In this document: positions 1 to 9,773 of the stretch, in pieces
How positions within the stretch are numbered: position 1 is the first letter of the stretch
How the letters are laid out: each line of letters starts with the position of its first letter
NCBI GenBank assembly: GCA_030077755.1
Contig: JAQJZZ010000013.1
Coordinates: forward strand, 1-64,000
DNA length: 64,000 bases
Direction of reading: 5' to 3'
DNA from: Filosporella fistucella
Lineage: Eukaryota; Ascomycota; Leotiomycetes; Helotiales
Program-made: the position numbers and the translations under genes
Notes under the pieces: generated by a model
Databases searched by the model: none
Told to the model about the DNA's origin: nothing
Seen by the model: the letters and a program-made list of their open reading frames with translations, nothing else

Positions 1-2177
1 TTATAAAATAAAAGGGATGGCTAAAGGACCATAATACCTGGCTCCTAATATACCCAAATTTAAGGAACGTAAAGGAAATATTAAATACGTACCTTAAAAA
101 CCATAGGCTACCTATAAAAGAATAAGATAATAAAGTTAAGCCACCTAAAGTAAATTAGGAAGGAACCTCCTAGCTACCAGGTAAAAAGAAGAAGAGAAGG
201 GGAAGACCCCGAAAAAGCGGGAAATAAATTAGGAATAATAGCTAATATAGGTGAAATAAAGCAGGAATAAAAGCATATTTTAGGAATATCGCAAACACAT
301 TTAGCACTTAGGTAAGAAAGCATTTCATTTTATTAAGGGCAAAAATAAGAATAGCCTAAGGTATTTTAAAGCAAAGATAAAGCTACCTAAATGCCACCTA
401 AAAACCACTTAAATCTAAGAAAATATTACGAGAATGCCTTTAGGGATATCTTTATTAATATTAGGAGGGGAAAGCTTATTACGAATATTATATTATAAGG
501 CAATTAGCAAGAGCATCTCAGGCTAAGGGAAGGGTTATATCTAATATTTATAAGCCAAACGGAAGCGCTTAACCTCTTAAACCAATTCTTAAAGAATAGC
601 AATCTTTTTAGCGTTAGGACCACTAGCACCAGGAACCTCACGAGCAAAAATTAGTCGTTAGAGCTCGACACGAAATTCCATATGCTTTTGATATAAATGC
701 AAATATAACTATAAGATATTAGCAGGCACTAGTAAGCAGGGGGAAGAAAACTCATAATAGGAAATCCTTTAAAAGTGAGAATATCCTTAGCATTTATATC
801 ACCCCTCTTTAAAATATTAGAGCTATCCTTTATTCCCCAGCCAGCTAACCAGATTATAAGAGAATCCTTATTAATACCGATAAGCTCCTTGCCCTTATTT
901 AAAGCCATGAACTCATTAAATTCTTTGGCATAATCCTTAATTTCGCGATAGATTTGGTGCAAATTAACGGGAATCTAAACCTATTAATATTATTATAATA
1001 GCTTAAAAGGAGACTCACCTTCTCACAAATACTACTCATTCTAGTATAATGAGTGCACGTAAACTTTCCTACTCGAGTAATATAAGTGCAGGAAGGATTG
1101 ATTAAAGTATGCTTTAAGCATCTTTAATAGCGAAAGATAGTGGGCCAAGTATTAACCTTATTACCGCGCTTGCGCTTGTGAGGCTTACTAATAGTGATAT
1201 TACGGCCGCTATAACCTGGTATAAGAGGACCTATAATAAAGCTAAAGAAGAGTAAAGATTAAGAAAATAAAGAAGATTAAAGATTAAGGAGCAAAAGAAG
1301 GAAGAAGCACACGCTATTATGCAAAGGTTATTATAAGCTTAAAGAAAAGAAGTTAAAAGTTAAAAGGGAGCCACTATTTATATAAATAAGCTTAGCCTAA
1401 TCCTAACTTCTAGATTACTACCTAAATAATTCCTGCCCTAAGCTATTTTAAGGTGGTAAATAGCTTTAACTATTCCGAAGTTTTATATAGCCAATTAAAC
1501 GCGTTTGCCGTTACGTAATAATTTAGTTTTCTAGATTATTTAGCCTTATGCGCAAATTCGGGCCCTTTAGCCAATTAGAACCTCAGGTTTATAAGTGTGG
1601 GAAAGCAAGATCACAGGAACCAGGCGAGTTTATTTGCTCTTTAATATAAACTCAGACCAAATGTGAAGCTATTCCTATGTGCCAAGCCACGCGGCTAAAG
1701 CAAATAAAAGTTGCGGAATAGCATGACACCCGGGGAGCGTAAGAGCCAATTAAGGCCTTATTAGAGCTATCTCCCCATATAGGAGTTATAACTTATAAGA
1801 TTAATTGCACCTTAGTGGGCTAAAATATAATTTTATAATAGCACTCTTATACCGTACTTAATTAGACCGAACTCTTATAAAGAGACATAGGTAATGCGGT
1901 GGCTTTTAGTCACCGTTATGGGAGTTAATAAAGCCTGGGAATTAATGCTAGGATAGCATTATTAAAAGGGGGGAATCTTATTAGGTATATAATTGGAATT
2001 ATAATTTTATATAACCTCAACTATTCGGTTATATTTAGCAGTTTATAGGAACCCCTCAGGCACCCCTTAAATAATCTAACTCTGGCATTCTAAAAGGCTA
2101 GAATTTAGTCTCATACTGGAATATAACTTATTTTACTCGTTAAATTGCCTCCCATTTATACGTCTTACACTTTGGTC
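1..2177. repeat. RIP-degraded AT-rich repeat tract
   Basis: This stretch is very rich in TpA and stop codons in all frames, and no intact gene can be read. Such composition is what repeat-induced point mutation leaves of transposon DNA. An isolated 77-codon open stretch on the minus strand (729-962) is not recognisable and is probably part of a decayed element. The right end leads directly into the readable integrase tail of a Ty3/Gypsy element, so part of this tract is probably the same element's more heavily mutated 5' portion, but I cannot align it. Confidence 0.7.
2028..2134 (+). repeat. RIP-diverged dispersed repeat, copy A
   Basis: This roughly 107-bp segment matches 6762-6869 in the same orientation. 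Shared runs include GGCACCCCTTAAATAAT and GAATTTAGTCT. Mismatches I can see are mainly C/T and G/A. Copy A is the less mutated one. It lies just upstream of the readable integrase tail, so it may be internal Gypsy sequence. Confidence 0.6.
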
Positions 2178-2468
2178 ATGGCTAAAGAGGCTATTATGCA
2201 GGTAAACCAATTAAAATCGCTATATTAAGAACTCGTAAAAGATATATGATTCTTTATAAAAAGATTAGCGTCTTATTATAATAAAGGATATAATATAAAA
2301 CCTATGCTTAAAGAGGGGGATAAAGTTTACTTAATCCGTTATAATATTTAAATAAAGCGATTAAGTAATAAATTAGATTATAGGAAATTAAGACTATTTA
2401 AAATTATTAAGATTAAAGGACTAATAAATTATTAGCTCTAATTACCTAGGAATATAAAGATATACCTG

Positions 2469-2654
2469 GTGTTTTATATTTCCCTCCTTAAATTAGCACT
2501 ATTAAGGGCACCACCTGCCCCTAATATTAAAATAAAACCAATTAACTTACTCGCGGAATATGAGATAAAAGGAATTTTAAATTATAAGAAAATTAATAAA
2601 ATAATTAAGTATTTAATTAAGTGGAAGGATTACCTATACTCGGAGAATATATGA
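2469..2654 (+). pseudogene. Gypsy pol fragment: integrase end and chromodomain
   Basis: This is the longest uninterrupted piece of the decayed pol gene, 61 codons. It starts within the conserved segment just after the GPY/F module and covers most of the chromodomain, with the NLLAEYEIKGILNYKK and YLIKWKDY core. It is not a functional gene: stops flank it on both sides and the upstream integrase frame is broken. Family assignment rests on the order integrase tail, VFYISLL motif, chromodomain. Confidence 0.8.
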
Positions 2655-2892
2655 GAGCTTAGGTTAAACCTCTATTACCCGGAACTCCTTAATAAATTCT
2701 ATTAAATAAACTAAGATTTATTTAAAAAGCCTTATTAAAAAAATCTGGCAGTTCCGCACTACTAAAAGGGGTGGAGGGAGAAACCTCGCGCAAGGATAAG
2801 GAAGGTGCCCTAAGAGGGTTAAAATTAGGAAAAATATAGGAGGAAAGAGGAATTTGGGGGGCGGGGGAAATTATAACCTTTTATATCTCTTC

Positions 2893-3039
2893 TTACTTAT
2901 GAGCTTCCATAATATCAAGTTTATTAAGAGTGCGCAAGCCCTTATAAACCATTTCGCGACCATAATCGCGTAGCTCCTATTAACATTATTTAAGTTCGCG
3001 GACGCGAGCTAGGCCGGCCATAATAGCCTTAAAAGCCAT
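2893..3039 (-). pseudogene. Degenerate antisense ORF between pol and 3' LTR
   Basis: Read on the minus strand from an ATG at 3039 there are 49 codons that look coding, beginning MAFKAIMAGLARVREL and ending with LRTLNKLDIMEAHK before TAA. Three in-frame stops interrupt it near the middle. Each stop is TAA or TAG, consistent with C-to-T mutation of glutamine codons. It lies between the pol frame and the LTR, in opposite orientation. It could be an accessory antisense ORF of the retroelement or a fragment of another repeat; I do not recognise the protein. Confidence 0.35.
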
Positions 3040-3378
3040 GTTTTATTTAAATTTTAAATGATCCTCCTTAGCCTAAAGGCTTTAGAGATTACTTATAAAT
3101 ATTTAGAAAGCATTACATTTTATGCCTCTCCTTATATATTCCTTATATTATTAGGACTTTTTATTTAAAATCACGCATTAGCGCTAATAATAAATATAGT
3201 TAAAATATAGCATAATAGGCGAATTATAAGAATTAATGGTTTTAGAAAGGAGCACTTATTATTTATATTTAAAAATCTTAAGTATTATAATAAGAAAAAA
3301 GGATAGCTATAAGCGGTTATTAATATTTCCTTTAGTATACTTAAGCGTGGAAACCATATTAGCCTAAAAGGGGGATAG

Positions 3379-3723
3379 TATTACGGTCACGAGTAACTAG
3401 TTATGAGACTAGTAGACCATAGGCTTAGCTAACGGGGACACCCATTAGGAAGGAGACCCTAGGTCACGTGATTGGTTAGATCCTGCTAGACCCTTAGGAT
3501 CTAAGGCGCCAGGAGCTTTAGGACCCTAGGCCCCTATAAGGATCTATTAAGAATAAAGGTTTTATATAAGACTGGCACTTCTGCCACTAAATAGGAGCTT
3601 TGTGCTCAAATTCAAATAGTATTCTTTATACTTAGTAATATTGCAATTAGAACGTCTTCGTGATACACCTATCCCTTACCCAGAATCCTTATACGAGCAT
3701 CGGCCCGTATAGCAACCGTTACA
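3379..3723 (+). repeat. 3' long terminal repeat of the Gypsy element
   Basis: The segment begins TATTACGGT and ends ACCGTTACA, near-perfect inverted termini; the expected TG start appears as TA, a RIP-type change. It is immediately preceded by a purine tract AAAAGGGGGATAG at about 3366-3378, the usual primer for plus-strand synthesis, which identifies it as the 3' LTR. Length is about 345 bp. A TATA-like TTTATATAAG at about 3560 fits an LTR promoter. Confidence 0.75.
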
Positions 3724-3783
3724 TTTAAATATTATATTATAAAATACGTAATATAAAGCATATTAACTTAGTCTTAAAATAAA

Positions 3784-3952
3784 TTTTTTTTTTATTAAGA
3801 TTTAATGGCAATTCGCGTGACCTTTAAAGCCTCCTTAAGCAGTTATGCTATAGAGTACACGGTATAATATATACTAATAGTCCCACCGCCCGATTCTATT
3901 AGCTAAAAGTAGTAATTTTTTTTGCTAAGATTTGGTGGCGACTCGCGTGACC
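3784..3952 (+). repeat. Pair of 38-bp direct repeats with transition-only differences
   Basis: Copy one ends at 3822 and copy two (3915-3952) ends at 3952. Both read TTTTTT, a variable dinucleotide, TAAGATTT, then a stretch ending TCGCGTGACC. The copies differ at several positions, all G/A or C/T, with the A/T state in the first copy. They lie just beyond the LTR and may be leader sequence of related elements; the spacing is about 130 bp. Confidence 0.5.
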
Positions 3953-4724
3953 AAATTCTCTCCCATACAAAATTTGTATGTGGCCGCCGGCGCATTTACT
4001 TCTTTTCCATTCCAGGAATTCTTCCTTACATTCCATAGAAGCACTAGGTATTAGATACTTGTAATACGGCACGGCCCGACCGGGGAATACTATGAGCTAT
4101 CCGCATGTTTGTGGTTAGCTGAAAGAAGCCTCAAGCGAACATAGCCCAGCTGAAAGTTACTCTCAGCTAGGTGTCTGGGCCGGTCTACGGGGACTGCATA
4201 AGCCTAAATCACACATAGTAATATAAGGCTGCCCTACGCCTTAATTTCTTATATGCATTGGCAGCTGGCTGGTGTGGTAGTGTGGTAATGGAAGCTCGTG
4301 TGCGGTGTGATTAATGAGAAGACATGCATAAGACACGGCTAGATTGAGCGTCGCTAGTCAAAGTCCAGGTCTCCAAAATGGAAAATGGGCGCAGCTTTGA
4401 CAAGTTTGATATGATTGCTATAGTGGAGCGAGCTGAGCTAAAGACGATGGGTTTTTGCTTATTAAAGCTTGAAGCATATCGGTATGTCTATAAAGTCGGG
4501 CGATGTAACGCGCATCTCTTCTCATTACTTAGCTATTCTTGCACCAACCGCTTGATCACGCATTAGGAAGTTAGTCTATTCTTTAAAGAAATAATATCCT
4601 GCCATTATCTATTTCCCCTCCTCAAGTCAAGCCCGTTCCATTTATAACTCCTTTTAAAGACTGCCGACATTTCATTTATAAGAAATCTAATAGCAGCTAG
4701 TTAGTATGCTCATACCCATTAATA
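3953..4724. other. Transition from repeat tract, no gene seen
   Basis: Base composition returns toward balanced here. Only a short open stretch (4378-4566, plus) is present, without recognisable features. The last 100 bases are the presumed promoter of the following ORF; no clear TATA box was found. Confidence 0.4.
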
Positions 4725-5510
4725 ATGGCACTATTACTAATAAACAGCCGTCAACAGGCCATGGAAGCTCTACACCAGCTCGACAAGAAGGTCAAGCAGA
4801 TTCAGAGAAACCCCGATAGCAAGAAAGGCAAAGCCGGCTGGGGGAACTACCAATGCTGGTGGCTCTCCTTCCTCGAGGTTGCGCGAGCCAGCGGGAAGCT
4901 GCATGATATATTCCAGTCAACCGGCCGACTCGGCGCGTACTATGCGCAACATGTAATCCCCGCCGAGGGCGTTATTCCGGACGGGTTCCTTCGTACTCTT
5001 CCAATGTGCCAGGCAATGATGCGGGTCGGCACAGACCAGGCGAATGCCGACTGGACCGCTCTGAAGAATAACTTGGTCTACGGGCGTGAGTGGCAGCGCA
5101 TGATCATGTTCTATCTATTAGACCCGGCCAACGGGTGCAACTGGAAAATGCCTAGCGACGAGGTCAACACCAGCGACCGACCCACAGAGCTACATGTCCT
5201 GAGAGGCTACTTGGGCATCGCCGGCATTGAAGTCGAGACAGGGAAGAGCCTTAGCTTTGAAGTTGAGAAGAAAGTAAGCGGGCTAAAGAACCTCCAGTGG
5301 CTGATTGTAGACAAACCCAACCACGCTATGGCTGCTCAGGTACAGCAGCTCTCTCCGGCAACGGGTACAAAGCTGGCGGTTAATAGAGTAATCGTCTACA
5401 ATCAGGCTTCGGGGGCCGAGTTTGCATGTGGGCTAACTAAAGACAAGACCAAGCTGAAGAGTATAACGGGAGACACGGTTCTCACGTATTTTTTCATTGT
5501 TAATACCTAG
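4725..5510 (+). CDS. Orphan intronless protein, 261 aa, unknown function
   Basis: I do not recognise this protein. It is a single uninterrupted ATG-initiated frame with normal, GC-balanced codon use, unlike the AT-rich decayed DNA on both sides. It has no signal peptide or membrane segment. The N-terminal part is basic and glutamine-rich. The middle is rich in Trp, Cys and Met (YQCWWLSFLEVARASGKLH; NNLVYGREWQRMIMFYLLDP), suggesting a folded alpha-helical core. The C-terminal third alternates hydrophobic and polar residues like a beta-sheet. It sits between the Gypsy LTR and another RIP-affected repeat segment, yet has no premature stop. It could be a lineage-specific gene, a transferred gene or a domesticated fragment. 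A real gene is likely; its role is unknown. Confidence 0.6.
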   Translation: MALLLINSRQQAMEALHQLDKKVKQIQRNPDSKKGKAGWGNYQCWWLSFLEVARASGKLHDIFQSTGRLGAYYAQHVIPAEGVIPDGFLRTLPMCQAMMRVGTDQANADWTALKNNLVYGREWQRMIMFYLLDPANGCNWKMPSDEVNTSDRPTELHVLRGYLGIAGIEVETGKSLSFEVEKKVSGLKNLQWLIVDKPNHAMAAQVQQLSPATGTKLAVNRVIVYNQASGAEFACGLTKDKTKLKSITGDTVLTYFFIVNT

Positions 5511-5778
5511 TTATTACGGATCACACCCAAGCCACAATCGGAGTATAAGTGGAAACGATGGGTTCAGGAGAGATAGTATCAATAAAGTGGTAAAAGGAGT
5601 TCATGGGTGAATGTCACGGAATCACTTGGCATGCGGCTCCATAGGCTCCATTTAATTGGTCAGGGGTTATAGTTTCACTTTAGCAACCAGCTCTCATAGA
5701 GCTTCGCTGCTCTGATAGAACTTAGCTCCTTAGACAGAACTCGATTTAATCAAGTGGAAGTCCTTAAACCTCAGTTCC

Positions 5779-6324
5779 ATGCTCTACAGGCTACTGCGTG
5801 ACAGTGAAGATTATGAAGAATGGCAGTATGAGCCAAGCGACAACTCAGCAGGCACCCACAGTGCAGGTGGGAAGTGTGGGAAGGCTGCCAAGCCTGTGGG
5901 AATACAGCCTTGGCATATAGGACACGATGGATATATAAGAATGGCATTTGGCAGGATCTCTTATTCTTTCCTTTGTGGTTATCTCAATAACGCCCGCGAG
6001 TGGAGCGGCGTTGACACATATCCAGGTCTTGTAATTATTATTACTACTACGTATGCCACCTCTGTAGTCATTATTGCTACGGCACTTTTCTTCGATATGA
6101 CTCACTACCGTGTAACTCTCGCTGCTAAAAGGGCAGAGCGGGGAAAAGAAAGAGCTAAGATGAAGGGGAATGATGCAAAGCTCTCCGCGGATCCTAATGG
6201 TGATAAGCGGGGCGTTCTGGATGGCACGGGAAACGAGAGTACAATAAGGACACTGAAGTCGGTACGACGATGGAAATGTTTGAATGCTAAAAGAAAAAAC
6301 AAGTTTGTGAACTTTAGAGCTTAA
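5779..6324 (+). CDS. Possible small single-pass membrane protein, doubtful
   Basis: This open frame of 181 codons has no recognised family. A hydrophobic stretch around residues 85-105 (YPGLVIIITTTYATSVVII and following) could be a membrane helix, followed by a Lys/Arg-rich tail. The N-terminal half is low-complexity and polar. There is no neighbour evidence. It may be a chance frame or an exon of a decayed gene in this repeat-rich zone. Confidence 0.25.
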   Translation: MLYRLLRDSEDYEEWQYEPSDNSAGTHSAGGKCGKAAKPVGIQPWHIGHDGYIRMAFGRISYSFLCGYLNNAREWSGVDTYPGLVIIITTTYATSVVIIATALFFDMTHYRVTLAAKRAERGKERAKMKGNDAKLSADPNGDKRGVLDGTGNESTIRTLKSVRRWKCLNAKRKNKFVNFRA

Positions 6325-7084
6325 TGAAGAAAACGCTCTTCATCAAGCGTAATCTTGGCTCCAATCTGACTGTATTGGACCCTACTGGCTTTTTACTCCG
6401 CCTACCAGGTTTATTTCTGGGGTGATGGCGCCAATTCTCGTCCGGGTAATGAGGGTGGTCTTGAGAATAGGAGATGTGGGCACAAGGAGATCATCATTCA
6501 CTAATTTAGTGTCTGCTAGACTTTTCTCCTTTTGGCAGATCTTTATGAGCTTCGACTTTAAATGTTTGTCGATTGTATTCTTATAGCAAGCAATTTTGGC
6601 TTGGTAAGAACCAAAAAAAATCATTAATAAATAACTTGTTTTTACATATTTAGGAAAGTTATAAAATATAAAGGCATATTTTGATATAATAAAGATTAGT
6701 AAATAGTTCTCAATGCATAAATATTTTAAATCTAAGAAGAAGGCTTAATTAACTTAGGCAAGTTATGCTTAATAATTTATAAGAACCTCTTAGGCACCCC
6801 TTAAATAATTTAATTCTAAAATTTTAAAAAAGGCAGGAATTTAGTCTTATATTAAAATATAACTTATTTGAATTGCTTTTTATTATTAAGGCTATATTAT
6901 TACCTTATTTTTTTATTGTTAAACTTTTAAATTTTAATAATATTTTAACTTTTAATTTATTAATATACTTATAATTAATAAAAACTAGTTCTAATAAAAC
7001 ACGTGACCTAAAACCACGGGTCTTCAACCTCACCACAGTAATAGGCTATACTGGTATATAGCTCAGCATCGGCTTTACTACCTT
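6325..7084. repeat. AT-rich repeat-derived stretch
   Basis: Strongly AT-rich from about 6600 to 7000, with stops in every frame. It contains the second copy of the repeat described at 6762-6869. The right-hand end, from about 7000, is the 3' flank of the esterase gene. Confidence 0.6.
6762..6869 (+). repeat. RIP-diverged dispersed repeat, copy B
   Basis: Second copy of the segment at 2028-2134, more AT-rich, with most differences being transitions toward A or T. The flanks beyond about 6870 do not obviously continue the similarity, so this is probably a fragment of an older insertion. Confidence 0.6.
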
Positions 7085-8468
7085 TCATAAGCACTGGCCA
7101 TAGTATGGGCTATATGAAGTACAAGTCCCCGCTGCACAAGCCGTTGGGCCTGTCCATCCAATGCCAGCTGTAGACATGTTAGTAAGCTGGTACCTCCCAT
7201 TTCCTTTCAAGTTTACTTACCACACTGGCCATACAAAGGTGCGAGCGTACCAGTAGCCGGTATACTTGAGCTACTTCTTGTACTTGAAGTAACGAGAGTA
7301 CTCGAAACTCTACTGCTCGTAGTCGAAGGCCCGCTTCCCCCATTGTACCCACTAAGTATCTGATTTACTTGATTCAAGATAGCAACCATTTGGACACCTG
7401 CGTAAAATAAATTCTCAGTCAGGCAAAATTTGAAGGAAGTGATTGCCGCGAGAACGTACCGCCTTTCTGATCAGCATTTTGTCCATACCACCCGACCCAG
7501 TCCCAACATGCGTTTGGGTTAGGCAGTAACGTTCCACTCCAAATGGTATGAATAGAGTTATCCGCGATAGTCTGGGGAAACAGAACGATAATGCTATTCG
7601 TATCTGTATACACTCATAATTAGTGATCTTGTAAGGCTACTACTATGGATTTCTTACCTGCCCACAGCGTATATCCTGTGTTGACAATGAATTTGGACCC
7701 AATTTGGCTATAGCTCTGCAAGCAACCATGCAGTGCGACATGAAGACGACAAACAACAGAGCCAGACTGGCATGCAGCAGGTACGTAGAGATATCCGATA
7801 GTGTCCATTCCACTGGCACCGTAAGACCCAGTCTGGCTGAAAGTAGTAACTGCACCAGACAATTGACCAGTATTGCGAGCATTGAGAGTACCATACATCC
7901 ATGTTAGGACCGCACCAGCACCATCATAGCCGCAATTGCTGACATATGGCGAGGTTGCGCTACCACAAGCATTGTCTCCGGCTCCTGCAAAGTCTGTTGG
8001 GAAAGTGTGTGCGGCGGCGTTCGTTGTGATAAAGGTGGTATTAGAGGCGCTGCCGAAGTTGGCAAGTTGTGATTTCAGTTGGTTCATAACATTTGGTCCA
8101 ACTGTCGTATCTGCAGTTCCAACTTGCATATAGATTTTCCGGTTCTGAAGGTTACCAACTGTATCAATCTGATTACCACTCCATGACTTCATATTAGCTA
8201 TTGGTGCAGTGATCGAGGGGTTATTATTGTTCATGCAAGTCGAGTATGACTGAGCCCTGGCACAGTCAAATGGTCCGCCTGCAAAAACTCCGAAACCGGT
8301 CTTAAAGATACTTGAGTATGCGATTCCGAGTTGAGCAGCAAGGTATCCACCACTGGAGAGCCCCGAGACTGAGACAGAGTTGGGGTCAACATTGTAAGAG
8401 CCAAGCGTTGCTGCTGTGATGGTACAAGCAAGAGTGGTCAGCCCAAGGCCGAAGAGAGAGAGGAGCAT
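7085..8468 (-). CDS. Secreted PHB-depolymerase-like esterase with C-terminal CBM1
   Basis: Four exons (8468-7658, 7603-7460, 7397-7221, 7167-7085) sum to 1215 nt, 404 aa. A signal peptide of about 19 residues precedes a circularly permuted alpha/beta hydrolase of the Penicillium PHB depolymerase type. The nucleophile lies in GLSSGG (Ser38), with probable Asp120 (GTADTTVGP) and His154 (AAHTFPTDF); the known fungal enzyme has the triad near 39/121/155. The oxyanion segment HVALHGCLQ comes late in the chain, as expected for the permuted fold. After a Ser/Thr-rich linker the protein ends in a fungal cellulose-binding CBM1 ([18 protein letters not shown]...YYGQCL). The CBM suggests action on a polymer bound to plant cell wall, for instance ester side groups, rather than bacterial PHB. 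Secretion and fold are confident; substrate is inference. Confidence 0.9.
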
Positions 8469-8557
8469 GATTTTGTCCTGTAATTGAATGTACCAAGGTT
8501 AAACAGGTGATGGAAATGAACAACTGAGATTTAGAGTCAAAATACGATTCAATATAT

Positions 8558-8566
8558 CTTTATATA
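8558..8566 (-). promoter_or_regulatory. TATA box of the CBM1 esterase
   Basis: On the minus strand this reads TATATAAAG, about 90 bases upstream of the esterase start codon, a typical position for a strongly regulated secreted-enzyme promoter. Confidence 0.5.
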
Positions 8567-9773
8567 CCTCATCACTTCCCAGTGAACTAAGGCACTGGCT
8601 CCGAGACTTTATCTAAATCTACACGCCAAGAATGGACCACCAGGAAATTCTAAGCAACTGGCTCCCAAAGTGGCTATTCTCAGCTGACAGCTCTCGTCGA
8701 TCACTGCGGGCAAGTGCCCGCAGCGGGCGGCCATTATCTGCCTCTATGTCGAATGTGCGATTTAGATAGAAATCGCTGTCCTCAGAATAGGACTCACCAT
8801 ATGCATCGATCAATTCAATCTAGAAGAAAGCTATTCTTGCATCTTTGTCCAAGTTCGTATAGTGATTAACCCTGATATTACTCTTGGTCTCAGGGGAAAA
8901 GCTTAGAAATCATTCTTTTATTCATATACCTATGATGTTTTTTGAGTAAGGCAAGAATCTGAAGGCTGAGCTGCCCAAATCGGGGAAAAATGAACTTCTA
9001 GTGGGAACCCCGCATTGTGACAATAAGCTTATGCATGGTGCCCGCACTAGTATACCTTCCTTTTTGGGGTGGCTGGAATGATTATGGACCACCATATCCT
9101 ACTACTGGATTCTAGTCACTAGCCAAGATTGGTGACTGGAAAAGCTAGTTGGGTGCCGTATTCTGTTTGCGGGGAACCCTTGCTTCACAGGCAAAACTTG
9201 TACCTTTGTGCGTAACTGGTGGAATATCGCTTCAGTTAAAAATCACATCTGCTTCATGTAGAGGAATGCTGATGAAGGGGACTAAAGTAACCTGCCCGCA
9301 CTGCCCACAATATGATCTGTCCCAATCGAAATATCGACACGCTCGAACCCGGTTGATATTCTACTTCGATTGCAACAGTTGGCGGACACTCATGGCGAAA
9401 CGTTCAAGACCAGAAAAAGCTGCCATAAAGCTCAAATCAATGCTACGATCTATGAAGTGAGTTGCACCCGGCTCGTCCGTGCATTTCTTGATTGAGACAC
9501 ACTCCCTGTGGCATGAAGTCAAGATTTCAGAGAACATCAATGTGCAATGACTGTTTCGATGGACGTTGCAATCTCAAGTCAGTTCCCAAATATAGGTGAC
9601 CAGGATAGGTTGACGACTCTCAGAAATCTTCCAATGCCACATCGCTAAAGCACCTTTCACTCTGCGATATCGAAAGACAATTGCCAGGCGGCTCCCGAAG
9701 AAAAGTAATAACCCTGCGTATATCAAGCGGAATTGGTTAAGTATATCTATTAGTATTTGATACCTCTACTCTA
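8567..9773. other. Intergenic, no gene supported
   Basis: Lies between the esterase promoter and the 3' end of the GPCR gene, both on the minus strand. The largest open stretch (9149-9460, plus) shows no domain, signal or splice structure and was rejected. Confidence 0.5.

Larger units (their letters stand above)
2178..3723 (+). mobile_element. Ty3/Gypsy LTR retrotransposon relic, 3' part
   Basis: One forward frame from about 2178 to 2710 reads, with scattered stops, as the C-terminal end of a Gypsy integrase. First comes the basic tail with the KEGDKVYLIR-like motif, then a GPY/F-type segment, then VFYISLL, and finally a chromodomain ending in YLIKWKDYLYSENI (2469-2654). These are hallmarks of chromoviruses, whose chromodomain targets integration. 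The polypurine tract (about 3367-3378) and the 3' LTR follow. Many disruptions are CAA/CAG/CGA-to-stop type changes expected from RIP. No 5' LTR is visible in the window, so the element is truncated or its 5' part is beyond recognition. Confidence 0.8.

Noticed and set aside
729..962. 77-codon minus-strand frame in the repeat tract
   Set aside because: Isolated in RIP-degraded DNA without recognisable motif; kept only as a remark on the repeat.
9149..9460. 103-codon plus-strand open frame
   Set aside because: No domain, signal peptide or splice continuity; composition resembles random frames.
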